Below, piece by piece: positions 7,206 through 15,440 of a DNA stretch of 64,000 bases. Origin of the DNA: Lachnospiraceae bacterium 3-1 (GTDB lineage: Bacteria > Bacillota > Clostridia > Lachnospirales > Lachnospiraceae); the NCBI GenBank assembly GCA_000403255.2, contig KE159591.1, positions 145,823 through 209,822 on the forward strand, given 5' to 3'. How positions within the stretch are numbered: the first letter of the stretch is position 1; each line of letters starts with the position of its first letter. The notes beneath the pieces were generated by a model. It had not been told where the DNA came from. It was given only the letters and a program-made list of their open reading frames with translations, and searched no databases. A program made the translations under genes and the position numbers.

Positions 7206-8405
7206 ATGGGTGATACAACATCAGACAAACGAAAAGACGGCAAAAAGAGAAACTTAAAGACCGGGGAAAGCATGAGAAAGGACGGACGGTACGCCTATAA
7301 ATACAAAGGCGCAGACGGAAAACCCAAATTTGCTTATTCATGGCGGCTGACTAAAACCGACCCATTGCCAGAAGGGAAAAGAGACTGCAAGCCTTTAAGG
7401 GAGATTGAAAAAGAAATCCAACGTGACCTTATGGACGGAATCAACCACACAGGCGCAAAAATGACAGTATGTGAGTTATACGCAAAGCATACGGAATTAA
7501 AGTCTAACGTAAGGGAATCCACAAAAAAGGGAAGAAAGCAGTTGATGACAATTCTGGAAAATGATAAAATTGGAAATATGCAGGTTGAGAAAGTCAAGCC
7601 GACAGACGCTAAAGAATTTGTAAAGCGGATGAGGGAACAGGGATATGCCTTTAACACCATTAACAATTACAAGCGTTTCCTCAAAGCCATTTTTTACACA
7701 GCGATTCAGGATGATTTAATCAGGAAGAATCCTTTTAATTTCAGCACAGATGATGTAATCGAGAATGACACAGCGGAAAAGATTGTATTGGCAGACACAC
7801 AGGCAGATTTATTATTGCAGTTCTTACAAACAGATTGTACCTATCAGAAACATTATCATGCGGTTACGGTTCTGCTGAATACAGGGTTAAGAATCTCTGA
7901 ATTATGCGGCTTGACAGTCAAAGACATTGACTTTGAAAACGGTTATATCAATGTAGACCACCAACTCATTTTTGACAGGGGCAACTACCGTACAGAAAAG
8001 CCTAAGACGGACAGCGGCATTCGTAAAATCCCAATGACCGAGCCTGTATCAAAAGCCTTGAAAGATGAAATCAACAACAGGGAAAACGTACAGCCAGTAA
8101 CAGTTGACGGATATACAGATTTCGTATTCCTGAACAAAAAAGGCTTGCCTATGTATGGAGCGGCTTATTCTGTAGATTTTGGGAATATGATTAAGAAGTA
8201 CAACAAACATCATAAAAAGAAACTTCCTAAAATCTCGCCGCATACATTAAGGCATACATTCTGCACTAATATGGCTAATAAGAATATGCCGCCGAAAGCC
8301 TTACAATATATCATGGGGCATAAAGACATCACTACTACATTGGGTTATTATGCACACGGTTCGGCGGAATCTGCTAAGACCGCGCTTAAATCATTGACAG
8401 CATAG
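7206..8405 (+). CDS. int: Tn916-type tyrosine integrase
   Basis: 399 residues, with AGAAAGGATG-type ribosome site before ATG 7206. The N-terminal arm-binding domain (RKDGRYAYKYKGADGKP), the core-binding domain (FNTINNYKRFLKAIFYTAI) and the catalytic domain follow the order of Tn916 Int (405 aa). Catalytic residues are visible: Arg in NTGLRISEL, His-x-x-Arg in HTLRHTF, His in IMGHKD and the Tyr nucleophile in TLGYYAHG. It recombines the element with the chromosome. The protein appears intact and full length. Confidence 0.95.
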   Translation: MGDTTSDKRKDGKKRNLKTGESMRKDGRYAYKYKGADGKPKFAYSWRLTKTDPLPEGKRDCKPLREIEKEIQRDLMDGINHTGAKMTVCELYAKHTELKSNVRESTKKGRKQLMTILENDKIGNMQVEKVKPTDAKEFVKRMREQGYAFNTINNYKRFLKAIFYTAIQDDLIRKNPFNFSTDDVIENDTAEKIVLADTQADLLLQFLQTDCTYQKHYHAVTVLLNTGLRISELCGLTVKDIDFENGYINVDHQLIFDRGNYRTEKPKTDSGIRKIPMTEPVSKALKDEINNRENVQPVTVDGYTDFVFLNKKGLPMYGAAYSVDFGNMIKKYNKHHKKKLPKISPHTLRHTFCTNMANKNMPPKALQYIMGHKDITTTLGYYAHGSAESAKTALKSLTA

Positions 8406-8492
8406 CCAATGACCGTACTACTTTTTTTACTACTTTAGAACAGTATTTTATGGATTGATATAAACAGATATGTGAAGTCAGCATACATAACA

Positions 8493-8534
8493 AAACTCTC
8501 ACAAGCCGCATAGAATAAGGGTTTGTGAGAGTTT
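8493..8534. terminator. Hairpin at the right edge of the integrative element
   Basis: AAACTCTCACAA (8493-8504) pairs perfectly with TTGTGAGAGTTT (8523-8534). It sits between the integrase and the oppositely oriented regulator gene and can insulate both. Confidence 0.65.
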
Positions 8535-8601
8535 GGAATTTTATAACATGATATGGGAAAACTTATTTCTTGTTTATGTAAAAATATAGCATATCTAGCG
8601 A

Positions 8602-9336
8602 TTAGGCATCCTCTGCATTGTAGCGGTATTCCGCAAAAGCTGGATTCATATAGCTTTTGGTATACTCCACAATATTATACTCCTTGTCTGCCCCCTGATA
8701 CTCAAGCATATATACCGTTGTCCCCCGCTCCACCTTAAGATGGTCAGCCACCTTTGCACTGGCGTCACAGATGGTCAGCCGAATGGTAAAATGGACTGGA
8801 AGATGCCCTTTTGCATCCATGTAATCATAAAGAGACACCTTCCCAAAATCCATCTTTTCCACATCCTCAAAATAATGCTTCGGTAAATATGTATATTCCA
8901 CAGCAAACAGTGCCCCATCTCCCAGACGAACACGGTGCAGCCCCCAAACTGTTTTGTCCCTTTCCATTCCCAACTGGTAATTCAAATATCTGCTGCCGCT
9001 AATCTCCCCGCTTCCCAGCACCTGGTTTGTCAGCTCCACCCCAATTGTTTTGAGCATCGCTGTAATACCCACATTACTTCCCTGGAGCGCATCATCATAA
9101 TCAATTTTCTTGTTATCCCGCTTTGCCACATAAGTACCCGAACCAGGCTTACGCACCAAATAGCCGTCCTCCACCAGCTTGCCTATGGCACGTTTTACGG
9201 TCATGCGGTTCACACCATAGGTCTCTGCCATTTTTCTTTCACTGGGAATCATTTCACCTGGAAGAAAAGTCCGCTCCTCAATTTTCTTAATGATAATATC
9301 CTGAATCTGGATATACAAAGGCATTCTATAATCCAT
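8602..9336 (-). CDS. GntR-family regulator with UTRA sugar-sensing domain
   Basis: About 244 residues from ATG 9336, which overlaps the upstream regulator stop by 11 bases and has GAGG close upstream; the open frame extends to 9384. The N-terminal winged helix (PLYIQIQDIIIKKIEERTFL; NRMTVKRAIGKLVEDGYL) is classic GntR. The remaining ~170 residues are a UTRA ligand-binding domain. It forms an operon with the next GntR gene. FrlR-type GntR regulators control fructoselysine genes, so control of the nearby PTS/SIS operon is likely but inferred. Confidence 0.85.
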   Translation of the reverse strand: MDYRMPLYIQIQDIIIKKIEERTFLPGEMIPSERKMAETYGVNRMTVKRAIGKLVEDGYLVRKPGSGTYVAKRDNKKIDYDDALQGSNVGITAMLKTIGVELTNQVLGSGEISGSRYLNYQLGMERDKTVWGLHRVRLGDGALFAVEYTYLPKHYFEDVEKMDFGKVSLYDYMDAKGHLPVHFTIRLTICDASAKVADHLKVERGTTVYMLEYQGADKEYNIVEYTKSYMNPAFAEYRYNAEDA

Positions 9337-10087
9337 GTGCCACCTCTTCCATTTTCCGTTGGATTTTGTCATTCCCCTGTTCAAAAATTACCCAGTCTTT
9401 TTTCATCACTGTATGTAAAAACTGTAAAATATTCCCTTGGGCATCATAAGTAATCCCTTCCTTCATAATCAGCGTTGTCCGCTGATCCACCTGCAGCGTC
9501 TTAGCCTCAAATTCATTGGCATATACAATCTCTACCACTTGCTCTTCCCGTTTTGGAACCCTGCCATATTCCTGAGATAAAATTTGAAACAGGGAACGTT
9601 CCTCCAAGTCATATTTCATCAATTTTCCTGCCATGGCTTCTGGTATATAAGCATACTCAATAGCTATTGGGAACATTTCATCCTCACGTTTCACCTTACG
9701 AATTCTGGTAATCTTATTTAAAACCGTACCAATCGGAAGTTTTATCTTTTTGGAAAGATCTTTGTCTACCTCTATCAGCTCAAAAGCCAGAAGTTTATTC
9801 TCACTATCCATACCAAGGCTCTGGGCCTTCTCATGGAAAGACTGTATCTGGCACAAGTCTGTACGTATCCTCCCATGCCCCATATAGTGACCGCTTCTGG
9901 TACGTTTTTCAATAATTCCCTCTTCCTCCAAAATCTGATATGCGGAACGCACCGTAACCCGCTGCACCCCATATTCTTCTGCAAGCTCCCGTTCTGAAGG
10001 AAGTTTATCCCCTTCTTTCAGATTTTCCTGCATAAAATAAAACTTCAATTCATTGGCAAGAAATTCATCTTTATTTAACAGCTTCAT
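9326..10087 (-). CDS. Second GntR/UTRA regulator
   Basis: About 253 residues from ATG 10087, chosen because GGGAGG lies upstream; the open frame reaches 10141. The HTH region (VQRVTVRSAYQILEEEGIIE) is followed by a UTRA domain (IEYAYIPEAMAGKLMKYDLE). The tandem arrangement with 8602-9336 suggests duplication and divergence, or a pair of sensors for related sugars. It has its own promoter at 10113-10141 that carries a TGGTA/TACCA half-site, so autoregulation is plausible. Confidence 0.85.
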   Translation of the reverse strand: MKLLNKDEFLANELKFYFMQENLKEGDKLPSERELAEEYGVQRVTVRSAYQILEEEGIIEKRTRSGHYMGHGRIRTDLCQIQSFHEKAQSLGMDSENKLLAFELIEVDKDLSKKIKLPIGTVLNKITRIRKVKREDEMFPIAIEYAYIPEAMAGKLMKYDLEERSLFQILSQEYGRVPKREEQVVEIVYANEFEAKTLQVDQRTTLIMKEGITYDAQGNILQFLHTVMKKDWVIFEQGNDKIQRKMEEVAHGL

Positions 10088-10112
10088 ATCTTCTGTCCTC
10101 CCTACTGACATC

Positions 10113-10141
10113 AATATAACAGTTCTGGTACTCCTTTTCAA
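10113..10141 (-). promoter_or_regulatory. Sigma-A promoter of the two GntR genes
   Basis: On the minus strand TTGAAA, 17 bases, TATATT. GTACCAG lies inside the spacer and an inverted ACTGGTAT lies upstream, similar to GntR operators. Confidence 0.6.
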
Positions 10142-10147
10142 CCCATT

Positions 10148-10405
10148 TTACAGAAAAATATACCAGTTGTCTGCTACAGCAGGATTACGAAAACCCCCTG
10201 GCTGCCGCCAGAGGGTTTTCTCATGCAGGTGGAATTTTTCTCTATGAAAAACCTCATCATATTCAGCTAAAATATCCTGATGATACAACGGAATAATCTT
10301 TCCTTCAAAAACAGCATCCAAGACCTTAACTGTAGCTGAATCCTTATTTTTAGAAGGCAAAGCCGATAACAATACATTTGTATCAATTAATGCATAATAT
10401 TCCAT
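10148..10405 (-). CDS. Truncated PIN-domain toxin
   Basis: 85 residues. The N-terminus is a standard PIN start with the first acidic residue (MEYYALIDTNVLLSALPSKN) and continues through VLDAVFEGKIIPLYHQDILAEYDEV. PIN toxins of this group are usually about 130-140 residues; the C-terminal third with the remaining acidic residues is missing. It is replaced by an unrelated tail encoded across a hairpin at 10189-10220. PIN toxins are Mg-dependent RNases, so this one is probably inactive. It follows its antitoxin gene by 6 bases. Confidence 0.7.
   Translation of the reverse strand: MEYYALIDTNVLLSALPSKNKDSATVKVLDAVFEGKIIPLYHQDILAEYDEVFHREKFHLHEKTLWRQPGGFRNPAVADNWYIFL
10189..10220. repeat. 14-bp hairpin inside the 3' end of the PIN gene
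   Basis: GAAAACCCCCTGGC (10189-10202) and GCCAGAGGGTTTTC (10207-10220) pair with one mismatch around a four-base loop. The PIN similarity ends at this hairpin, which may mark the breakpoint or an inserted palindromic sequence. Confidence 0.55.
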
Positions 10406-10411
10406 AGATAT

Positions 10412-10708
10412 TTACCCTTTTCTTTCCGATCTTACTTTCATAATTTCAGCATTTATTTCATCAAGTGACATTTCTGGAACATCATCTGTCTGCTTTCGTA
10501 ATTCATAAAAAGCGTTTTTTGCTTCTGTTTTTGTTATTGTCTGTTCAGGCAATTTTGCTTCAAACGAAAGTCCTTTTTCCATTTTACTTCTAGCCATAAA
10601 CATACGGAATGCTGTAGGTAAATCCATTCCAAGCCTCTCATATATTTCAGTTACTTCCTGTTTTAGCGCTTTGTCTGCCCTAAATTGAATTAAAACCTGT
10701 TCTGCCAA
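10412..10708 (-). CDS. RelB/DinJ-family antitoxin
   Basis: 98 residues. The N-terminal ribbon-helix-helix (MAEQVLIQFRADKALKQEV; LGMDLPTAFRMFMARS) is characteristic of RelB/DinJ antitoxins, which bind their own promoter. The acidic C-terminal half would wrap the toxin. AAGGAG lies before the ATG. It precedes the PIN gene. This pairing of RelB/DinJ with a PIN protein is seen in Firmicutes, though DinJ more often pairs with YafQ-like toxins. Confidence 0.85.
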   Translation of the reverse strand: MAEQVLIQFRADKALKQEVTEIYERLGMDLPTAFRMFMARSKMEKGLSFEAKLPEQTITKTEAKNAFYELRKQTDDVPEMSLDEINAEIMKVRSERKG

Positions 10709-10831
10709 AATCTTCTCCTTGTAAACGTATTGCAGTTGTTTTGCATGCGTTTATAAGGATATTATATTCCTTATAATGAAAATTGGGAATCATTTTTAGA
10801 TAGAAACAGAAAAATCACCGCTTTTACCATC

Positions 10832-11845
10832 TTAATATGCAAACTGACGGTAATACCTTCTAAATTCCAGGCTGTGTCCCGTATTCAGCTCGTAATGAAT
10901 TGCCAGGCGTTCTGTCAAAATTGCAGTAATAATCATCGGTGAACAGATGACACGGAATTCATCATCAATCCCTTCCAAAGGAAAATCCTTCGTATCGATA
11001 ATGATATGCTTCTTGGTATGCTTCTTTACAAAACGCTCCACTCTCTCATCCAGGGGCCGATACTCGTCTTCACCCATAATTACAAATAAAGGAACTCTGT
11101 CATCTACCAGCTCCAGAGGACCGTGGAAGAAATCTGCAGAGGTCACTGCTTTGGTTCTTACCCACTGCATTTCCTCTAAAATGCACATGGTAAACAGATA
11201 CGTCTCACCCCACAGAACACCGGAACCTGTAAACATGGTGTATGGCTCATGGGCATATGTTTTTGCAATTTCTACTGCCTGAGGCTCAAACTGCTCCCTG
11301 ACCTGTACAAGCGCTTTGAAAATATTTTTCATCTGATCCGCCCATCTGTCATACTGTGGGAATTCTCCTCTGTTCTTTAAAATACGAAGCATCACAAAAT
11401 AATAAATCAAATATGAATGCTCACAGTCTCCGCACGCGTTATAAATGGGATCGGTCAAAAGCTCTGCCAAAGGTGTTGTCTCATCCTTGGTAAACCCATA
11501 AACATTCCATCCATTACTCTTACATAGCTTTACGGCATCCAGGATTTCCTTTGTATCCCCAGAGACAGACGAGGTAAAGAACAATGTCTGATCGGAAAGA
11601 TGTTTTTTGTCTTTGATCATAAGTTCTGCTGCATTCTCCAGATAAATCGGAAAATCGGTATATTTTTTGGCTACCTCAAGAACCGGATACCACTCTGCCC
11701 AGGTTCCTCCAATCCCAATCATGCATATACTGTCATATGCCTTTGCGGTCAGTTGATCAATTAACTGTTCAATCTCACCTCTCAATGCGTAGGTTTTTTC
11801 TCCATCCTTTAAATATTTCTCCAGTTTAAAATTTCTCATTGCCAT
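10832..11845 (-). CDS. SIS-domain deglycase, FrlB/GfrF-like
   Basis: 337 residues with two SIS sugar-isomerase domains: SICMIGIGGTWAEWYPVLE and LFFTSSVSGDTKEILDAV in the first, and MFTGSGVLWGETYLFTMCIL with SADFFHGPLEL in the second. Length and motifs fit the fructoselysine-6-P (FrlB) and glucoselysine-6-P (GfrF) deglycases, which split phosphorylated Amadori products into glucose-6-P and lysine. It is the last gene of the PTS operon, 45 bases after EIID, with AGGAGG before ATG. The exact substrate cannot be read from sequence. Confidence 0.75.
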   Translation of the reverse strand: MAMRNFKLEKYLKDGEKTYALRGEIEQLIDQLTAKAYDSICMIGIGGTWAEWYPVLEVAKKYTDFPIYLENAAELMIKDKKHLSDQTLFFTSSVSGDTKEILDAVKLCKSNGWNVYGFTKDETTPLAELLTDPIYNACGDCEHSYLIYYFVMLRILKNRGEFPQYDRWADQMKNIFKALVQVREQFEPQAVEIAKTYAHEPYTMFTGSGVLWGETYLFTMCILEEMQWVRTKAVTSADFFHGPLELVDDRVPLFVIMGEDEYRPLDERVERFVKKHTKKHIIIDTKDFPLEGIDDEFRVICSPMIITAILTERLAIHYELNTGHSLEFRRYYRQFAY

Positions 11846-11890
11846 TTTTATTTCCTCCTAAATGATGTAATAATTTGAAATATCTTAATT

Positions 11891-12724
11891 TTATAATCCT
11901 AAGAATCCGAATCCTGCTCCGGCAATGCCGAATCCCAACAAAAGCAGCATAATAATCAACGGATTCATTTTCTTTTTCAGCATCCAGTAAACCACCCCAA
12001 ACAAAGCCAAAACTGGAAGTCCCGGAAAAATACCAGTCAGCACATCCTGCAGGGTAGAAGCCTCCTCACCGCTTCCAATCTGGGTCACGAAATTGATGGC
12101 GGTCATCTCCATGGTCATGGCTCCAACAACCATCATACCTACAATGGAAGCTGCTTCCATCACACTGTTCATCAGCCCAGATGACGTAAGCTTTGCAATG
12201 GATTCACTCCCCAGCTTATATCCCAGAAATGTTCCCAGGTAACGAATGATATAATGGGGAATATTAAATGCCAAAAGGAACAGAATAGGTCCAAGAAGAT
12301 TCCCCTTCATGGCAAGAGCACATCCAATGCCTGTTGCAATCACTCTTAAGGTTCCCCAGAAAAATGCATCTCCAATTCCAGATAGAGGGCCCATCAACGC
12401 GGCCTTTACATCACTGATTGCCTCTGGATCAAAATCCTCCTGGGTGGCATTTGCCTCTTCCATAGCTGCACTGATTCCCAATGGAAATGTACTGATATAT
12501 GGAGTGATATTATAAACTGTCAAATGCCTTTTCATGGCCTTGGATAAATCCTCTTTTTCTGGATACAGCTTTTGCAAAATCGGAAGCATGGCGAAGGCAA
12601 AGCCCACATTTCCCATACGTTCATAATTCCAGAAATGCTCATAGGGTATGGAACGCCAGAATACCTTCTTCAAGTCCTGCTTGGTCAGCCTATTGCTATA
12701 ATCGCTATGTATACTAAAACTCAT
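11891..12724 (-). CDS. Mannose-family PTS EIID component
   Basis: About 277 residues from ATG 12724, chosen because AGGAGGTGA lies just upstream and it overlaps the EIIC stop by 11 bases. LTKQDLKKVFWRSIPYEHFW, LMGPLSGIGDAFFWGTLR and C-terminal membrane segments identify EIID of the mannose/fructose/sorbose family. With EIIC it forms the membrane channel that takes up and phosphorylates the sugar or glycated amine. Confidence 0.93.
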   Translation of the reverse strand: MSFSIHSDYSNRLTKQDLKKVFWRSIPYEHFWNYERMGNVGFAFAMLPILQKLYPEKEDLSKAMKRHLTVYNITPYISTFPLGISAAMEEANATQEDFDPEAISDVKAALMGPLSGIGDAFFWGTLRVIATGIGCALAMKGNLLGPILFLLAFNIPHYIIRYLGTFLGYKLGSESIAKLTSSGLMNSVMEAASIVGMMVVGAMTMEMTAINFVTQIGSGEEASTLQDVLTGIFPGLPVLALFGVVYWMLKKKMNPLIIMLLLLGFGIAGAGFGFLGL

Positions 12725-13499
12725 CAAAATCACCTCCTGCACTCTCTTCCTCTATTGCTGCCGCAGTTTTTGGCCCAATCATTCCAAACATAACCATAAT
12801 CAATACCAGGCAGATGGAGAAGATTGCTACGCCTGTGGTAGTGATTCCCAAATATACAACAAGAAAGAATCCTATAAAGAAAAACAGCGCAACCTTTTTG
12901 TTCATCATTGTCTGTGCCAGCATTGCAAAACCAAGGGCTGGGAGCAATGCCGCCGTGATATCCATACCAGTCTGTACAAACTCTGGAATCACACCCAGTA
13001 CCTTCGTAACCGCATCTGTACCGAAATAAAATGCAATTGGGATACAGATAATTCCCCAGATATTTTGAAGATACCCCGCTATCAGCATATCTCGGGTAAA
13101 TGCCCTTACATTACCAACCTCGGCATCCCTGTCACACTTATGGATAAACAGCAGCATCAAGGGCTGTCCAAACCCTGTATTCACTGCAAGCATAACTGTG
13201 GCAATGGAGATTCCAAGGGTCAATGCCGCTTCCGGTCCTGCCCCTGCCTGAATTGCCAAAGATACCCCAAGGACAGTGCCTGAAATCAAATCCGGCGGAT
13301 TATATGCTCCTACTGAAATAGCTCCAATCATTGCCAGCTCCAGTGTCGCCCCCATCATAATCCCTGCCTGCATATCTCCAAGAACTAGCCCCACCAATGG
13401 CCCCAACACAATTGGCCGCTGCAAATAACTGGTTCCAGTCAGCCACTCTGAATAACCAAGCAAACCAATCAGGAATATCAGTATTGTTTTTACTATCAT
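12714..13499 (-). CDS. Mannose-family PTS EIIC component
   Basis: 261 residues, highly hydrophobic, with the family signatures GYSEWLTGTSYLQRPIVLGP and GATLELAMIGAISVGAYNPP. It is the substrate-translocating membrane subunit. The ATG has AAGGAGG upstream and lies 20 bases after EIIB. It is coupled to EIID by overlap. Confidence 0.93.
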   Translation of the reverse strand: MIVKTILIFLIGLLGYSEWLTGTSYLQRPIVLGPLVGLVLGDMQAGIMMGATLELAMIGAISVGAYNPPDLISGTVLGVSLAIQAGAGPEAALTLGISIATVMLAVNTGFGQPLMLLFIHKCDRDAEVGNVRAFTRDMLIAGYLQNIWGIICIPIAFYFGTDAVTKVLGVIPEFVQTGMDITAALLPALGFAMLAQTMMNKKVALFFFIGFFLVVYLGITTTGVAIFSICLVLIMVMFGMIGPKTAAAIEEESAGGDFDEF

Positions 13500-13519
13500 T
13501 CCATGTTCCTCCTTCTGTG

Positions 13520-13987
13520 TTAAAACAGTCCTTCACATTTTATCTTTTTTTCCGTGGGAACCATCTGGATAAAAAGATTTTTTCCACTTTCCATCATTTC
13601 CCGTACCAACTGCTCCTCCTGAGGAAGCAGATGTGCGCTTTTGCCATACTGTTTCGTCCCTTCCCGATACGGGGTATTACCAATATTCAGTTCTTTTTCT
13701 CCGGTAGCCTCCATAATAACCTTTGCGATTTCTAAATTTTCGCAGATGATAAACAGCTTATACTTATCCGTCACCCCACTCTTTAAGGCTTCCACAGCCT
13801 CTTTGGTATTTTTGACCACTACCTTTACGCCAGCAGGCTTTGCAAGTTTTAACGCATTCATCCGCAGAGGGTCATCCTTTACTGTATCGCTGACCAGTAA
13901 AAGGCAATCCGCACCCAGTACAGAGGTCCAGGAAACTGCTACCTGTCCATGCAAAAGCCGATAGTCCACACGCGTTGCTTCAATCAT
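13520..13987 (-). CDS. Mannose-family PTS EIIB component
   Basis: 155 residues, cytosolic. The N-terminal RVDYRLLHGQVAVSW contains the phosphorylated His of EIIB-Man proteins. It passes the phosphoryl group from EIIA to the incoming substrate. It lies 15 bases after the SIS-EIIA fusion gene and 20 before EIIC, so one mRNA is likely. Confidence 0.93.
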   Translation of the reverse strand: MIEATRVDYRLLHGQVAVSWTSVLGADCLLLVSDTVKDDPLRMNALKLAKPAGVKVVVKNTKEAVEALKSGVTDKYKLFIICENLEIAKVIMEATGEKELNIGNTPYREGTKQYGKSAHLLPQEEQLVREMMESGKNLFIQMVPTEKKIKCEGLF

Positions 13988-14002
13988 AGTCTCATCCTCC
14001 TT

Positions 14003-14974
14003 TTAAAATTCATCGTCTTCCAGCTCTTCTGCTTCTATATTTTCACAGTAAACCATACCTTCTCGCGCCTCCGCTAATGCCTTCTCAATCGCAGTCTTTG
14101 TGTCCTCCTCCTGGTCTGACATCAGCATCCCAATCACCAGCGCCAGTGACATTCCTGTCACCACATGCACTCTTTGCTCCCTGGTCAGCGTTAGTGCATT
14201 GTTATTCACACTTCCGCCCAGCAAATCCGTCATAATAACAACCTCATCTTCTGGATATTCAGCCAAAATCCTTTGGAATTCCGGCATAGGATCTTGACAT
14301 TCTTCTGTGTAGGCATTGATACAAATAAGGTTTTCCTGCGGTCCCACAATCAATTCCACTGTGGAACGAATTCCCTCTGCCATTCTCCCATGAGCTGCTA
14401 CTACATATTTACGCATTCTCTTCACCTTTTTTTCCTTTTCTTTCATAATCCTTTTATAATCCTTTGTTTTACAATGAATCCTCTCTTCAAATTTCTCAAA
14501 CAGCGGATGACATTGAAACTGGTTCTTTTCTTCTGTTACCACTGCTGCAATATATTGAAACAGCACTCCGGTAAACAAGGGTGTAATCTCATTTCTCACC
14601 TGATTTTCCACACTGCATACCCGTTCTTTGTTTTCCACCCTTTTGTTGGTAACCACATAACTCTTTTGGGTTATCCGTCCAGTTGCTGCAAAAATTTCCT
14701 GCATCCGGTTGTGGTTTTTATTGGTGTCCACAAAAAATACTGCATATTCTGGGGTAAGCTGCATATTTGGCCCATGAATGTATTCTTCACTTTCATAATA
14801 CAAAGCTGGAATTTTCAATGTTTCTCCAAATTTTAGCGCGGCTTCCCTTGCAATTCCCATCCCTGCCCCATCACTAACAATAATCACCTGGTTCATTTCC
14901 AAAAAATCCTGGTAATGCTCTCTGGTAAATTCCTCTGCCTTTTGATACATCCTGCTATTTGCCTGGCAGCTCAC
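14003..14974 (-). CDS. SIS half-domain fused to PTS EIIA (mannose family)
   Basis: 323 residues from GTG 14974. Residues 1 to about 165 match only the second SIS domain of GfrE/FrlB-like deglycases (VIIVSDGAGMGIAREAALKF; EEYIHGPNMQL). A basic linker (170-189) leads to a complete EIIA-Man domain, with the phosphoryl-accepting His at about 195 (VVAAHGRMAEG) and VIMTDLLGGSVNNNA. The frame stays open about 20 codons upstream without ATG and has no clear ribosome site, so the start is uncertain. The first SIS domain is absent, so enzyme activity is doubtful; EIIA function looks intact. Confidence 0.75.
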   Translation of the reverse strand: MSCQANSRMYQKAEEFTREHYQDFLEMNQVIIVSDGAGMGIAREAALKFGETLKIPALYYESEEYIHGPNMQLTPEYAVFFVDTNKNHNRMQEIFAATGRITQKSYVVTNKRVENKERVCSVENQVRNEITPLFTGVLFQYIAAVVTEEKNQFQCHPLFEKFEERIHCKTKDYKRIMKEKEKKVKRMRKYVVAAHGRMAEGIRSTVELIVGPQENLICINAYTEECQDPMPEFQRILAEYPEDEVVIMTDLLGGSVNNNALTLTREQRVHVVTGMSLALVIGMLMSDQEEDTKTAIEKALAEAREGMVYCENIEAEELEDDEF

Positions 14975-15087
14975 TTGGATTTCAGCAAGCAGGTCTTGAT
15001 ATGTTCCATCCTCCAGCCTTCCGTTTTGTTTTCATGATTCTCTCTATTTCATTTTCGGTTCGCTTCTTAATCCATTTTTTAATTTTA

Positions 15088-15115
15088 TTATACCAAAGCT
15101 TTTTCATTTTGCAAT
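15088..15115 (-). promoter_or_regulatory. Promoter of the PTS/SIS operon
   Basis: On the minus strand TTGCAA, 16 bases, then an extended TGGTATAAT -10 box. The ATACCA sequence at the -10 box and another at 15115-15122 resemble GntR half-sites, so repression here is plausible. Confidence 0.6.
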
Positions 15116-15241
15116 ACCAATTTTTGGGTTTAAGATACCACATCATTTTTTATTGGTAATATTGCACAAACCCATTGTAGTTTCTGGATTTTCTTGTACT
15201 TTTTCTATTCTTTTTCTCGACTTTTGGTTCTATAATATTTT

Positions 15242-15268
15242 AAATTGGTATGTTTTTAAAACCAATTT
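15242..15268. promoter_or_regulatory. Palindromic candidate operator upstream of the PTS operon
   Basis: AAATTGGT (15242-15249) and ACCAATTT (15261-15268) form a perfect 8-bp inverted repeat with 11 bases between. More TTGGT/ACCAA half-sites occur at about 15093, 15116 and 15153. They are candidate sites for one of the two GntR proteins. Confidence 0.5.
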
Positions 15269-15300
15269 TGTTAAAAATGACACCAGTTTTTATATGCAAA

Positions 15301-15388
15301 GCGCACGAGCGCGCATATTATTTTTTATTCTATAGAAAGATACTTTCACGCGTTAGCGTGACAAGGCCTTTCCTATAGAATAAAAAAA
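15301..15388. repeat. Dispersed palindromic repeat, copy 1
   Basis: An 88-bp unit with a GCACGAGCGCGCATATTATT lead-in followed by a hairpin: TTTTTTATTCTATAG pairs with CTATAGAATAAAAAA, and CACGCGTTAGCGTG lies at the tip. Close copies lie at 47982-48068 and 54359-54427. It sits between the PTS promoter and the PAP2 gene. Confidence 0.8.
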
Positions 15389-15419
15389 CAGATATACCTG
15401 CTCAAAAGATATATCTGTT
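15387..15419. terminator. Hairpin terminator after the PAP2-like gene
   Basis: AACAGATATA (15387-15396) pairs with TATATCTGTT (15410-15419); on the minus strand a T-rich tract follows, formed by the adjoining repeat. Confidence 0.6.
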
Positions 15420-15440
15420 CCGAATAACCTATAAAATTGT

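Larger units (their letters stand above)
1..8540 (+). mobile_element. Right part of a Tn916-type integrative element (left end outside window)
   Basis: The block ends with the usual right-end module of Tn916-like elements: replication helicase, small excisionase and tyrosine integrase, all on the plus strand. The three are joined by TAATG stop/start overlaps or a short gap. After the integrase there is only a hairpin and then chromosomal-looking regulators on the other strand, so the right boundary probably lies between 8405 and about 8600. The left end and attachment site are not in view, so the exact boundary and att core cannot be set. No conjugation genes are seen, so it may be a mobilizable or satellite-type element. 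That last point is inference. Confidence 0.7.
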
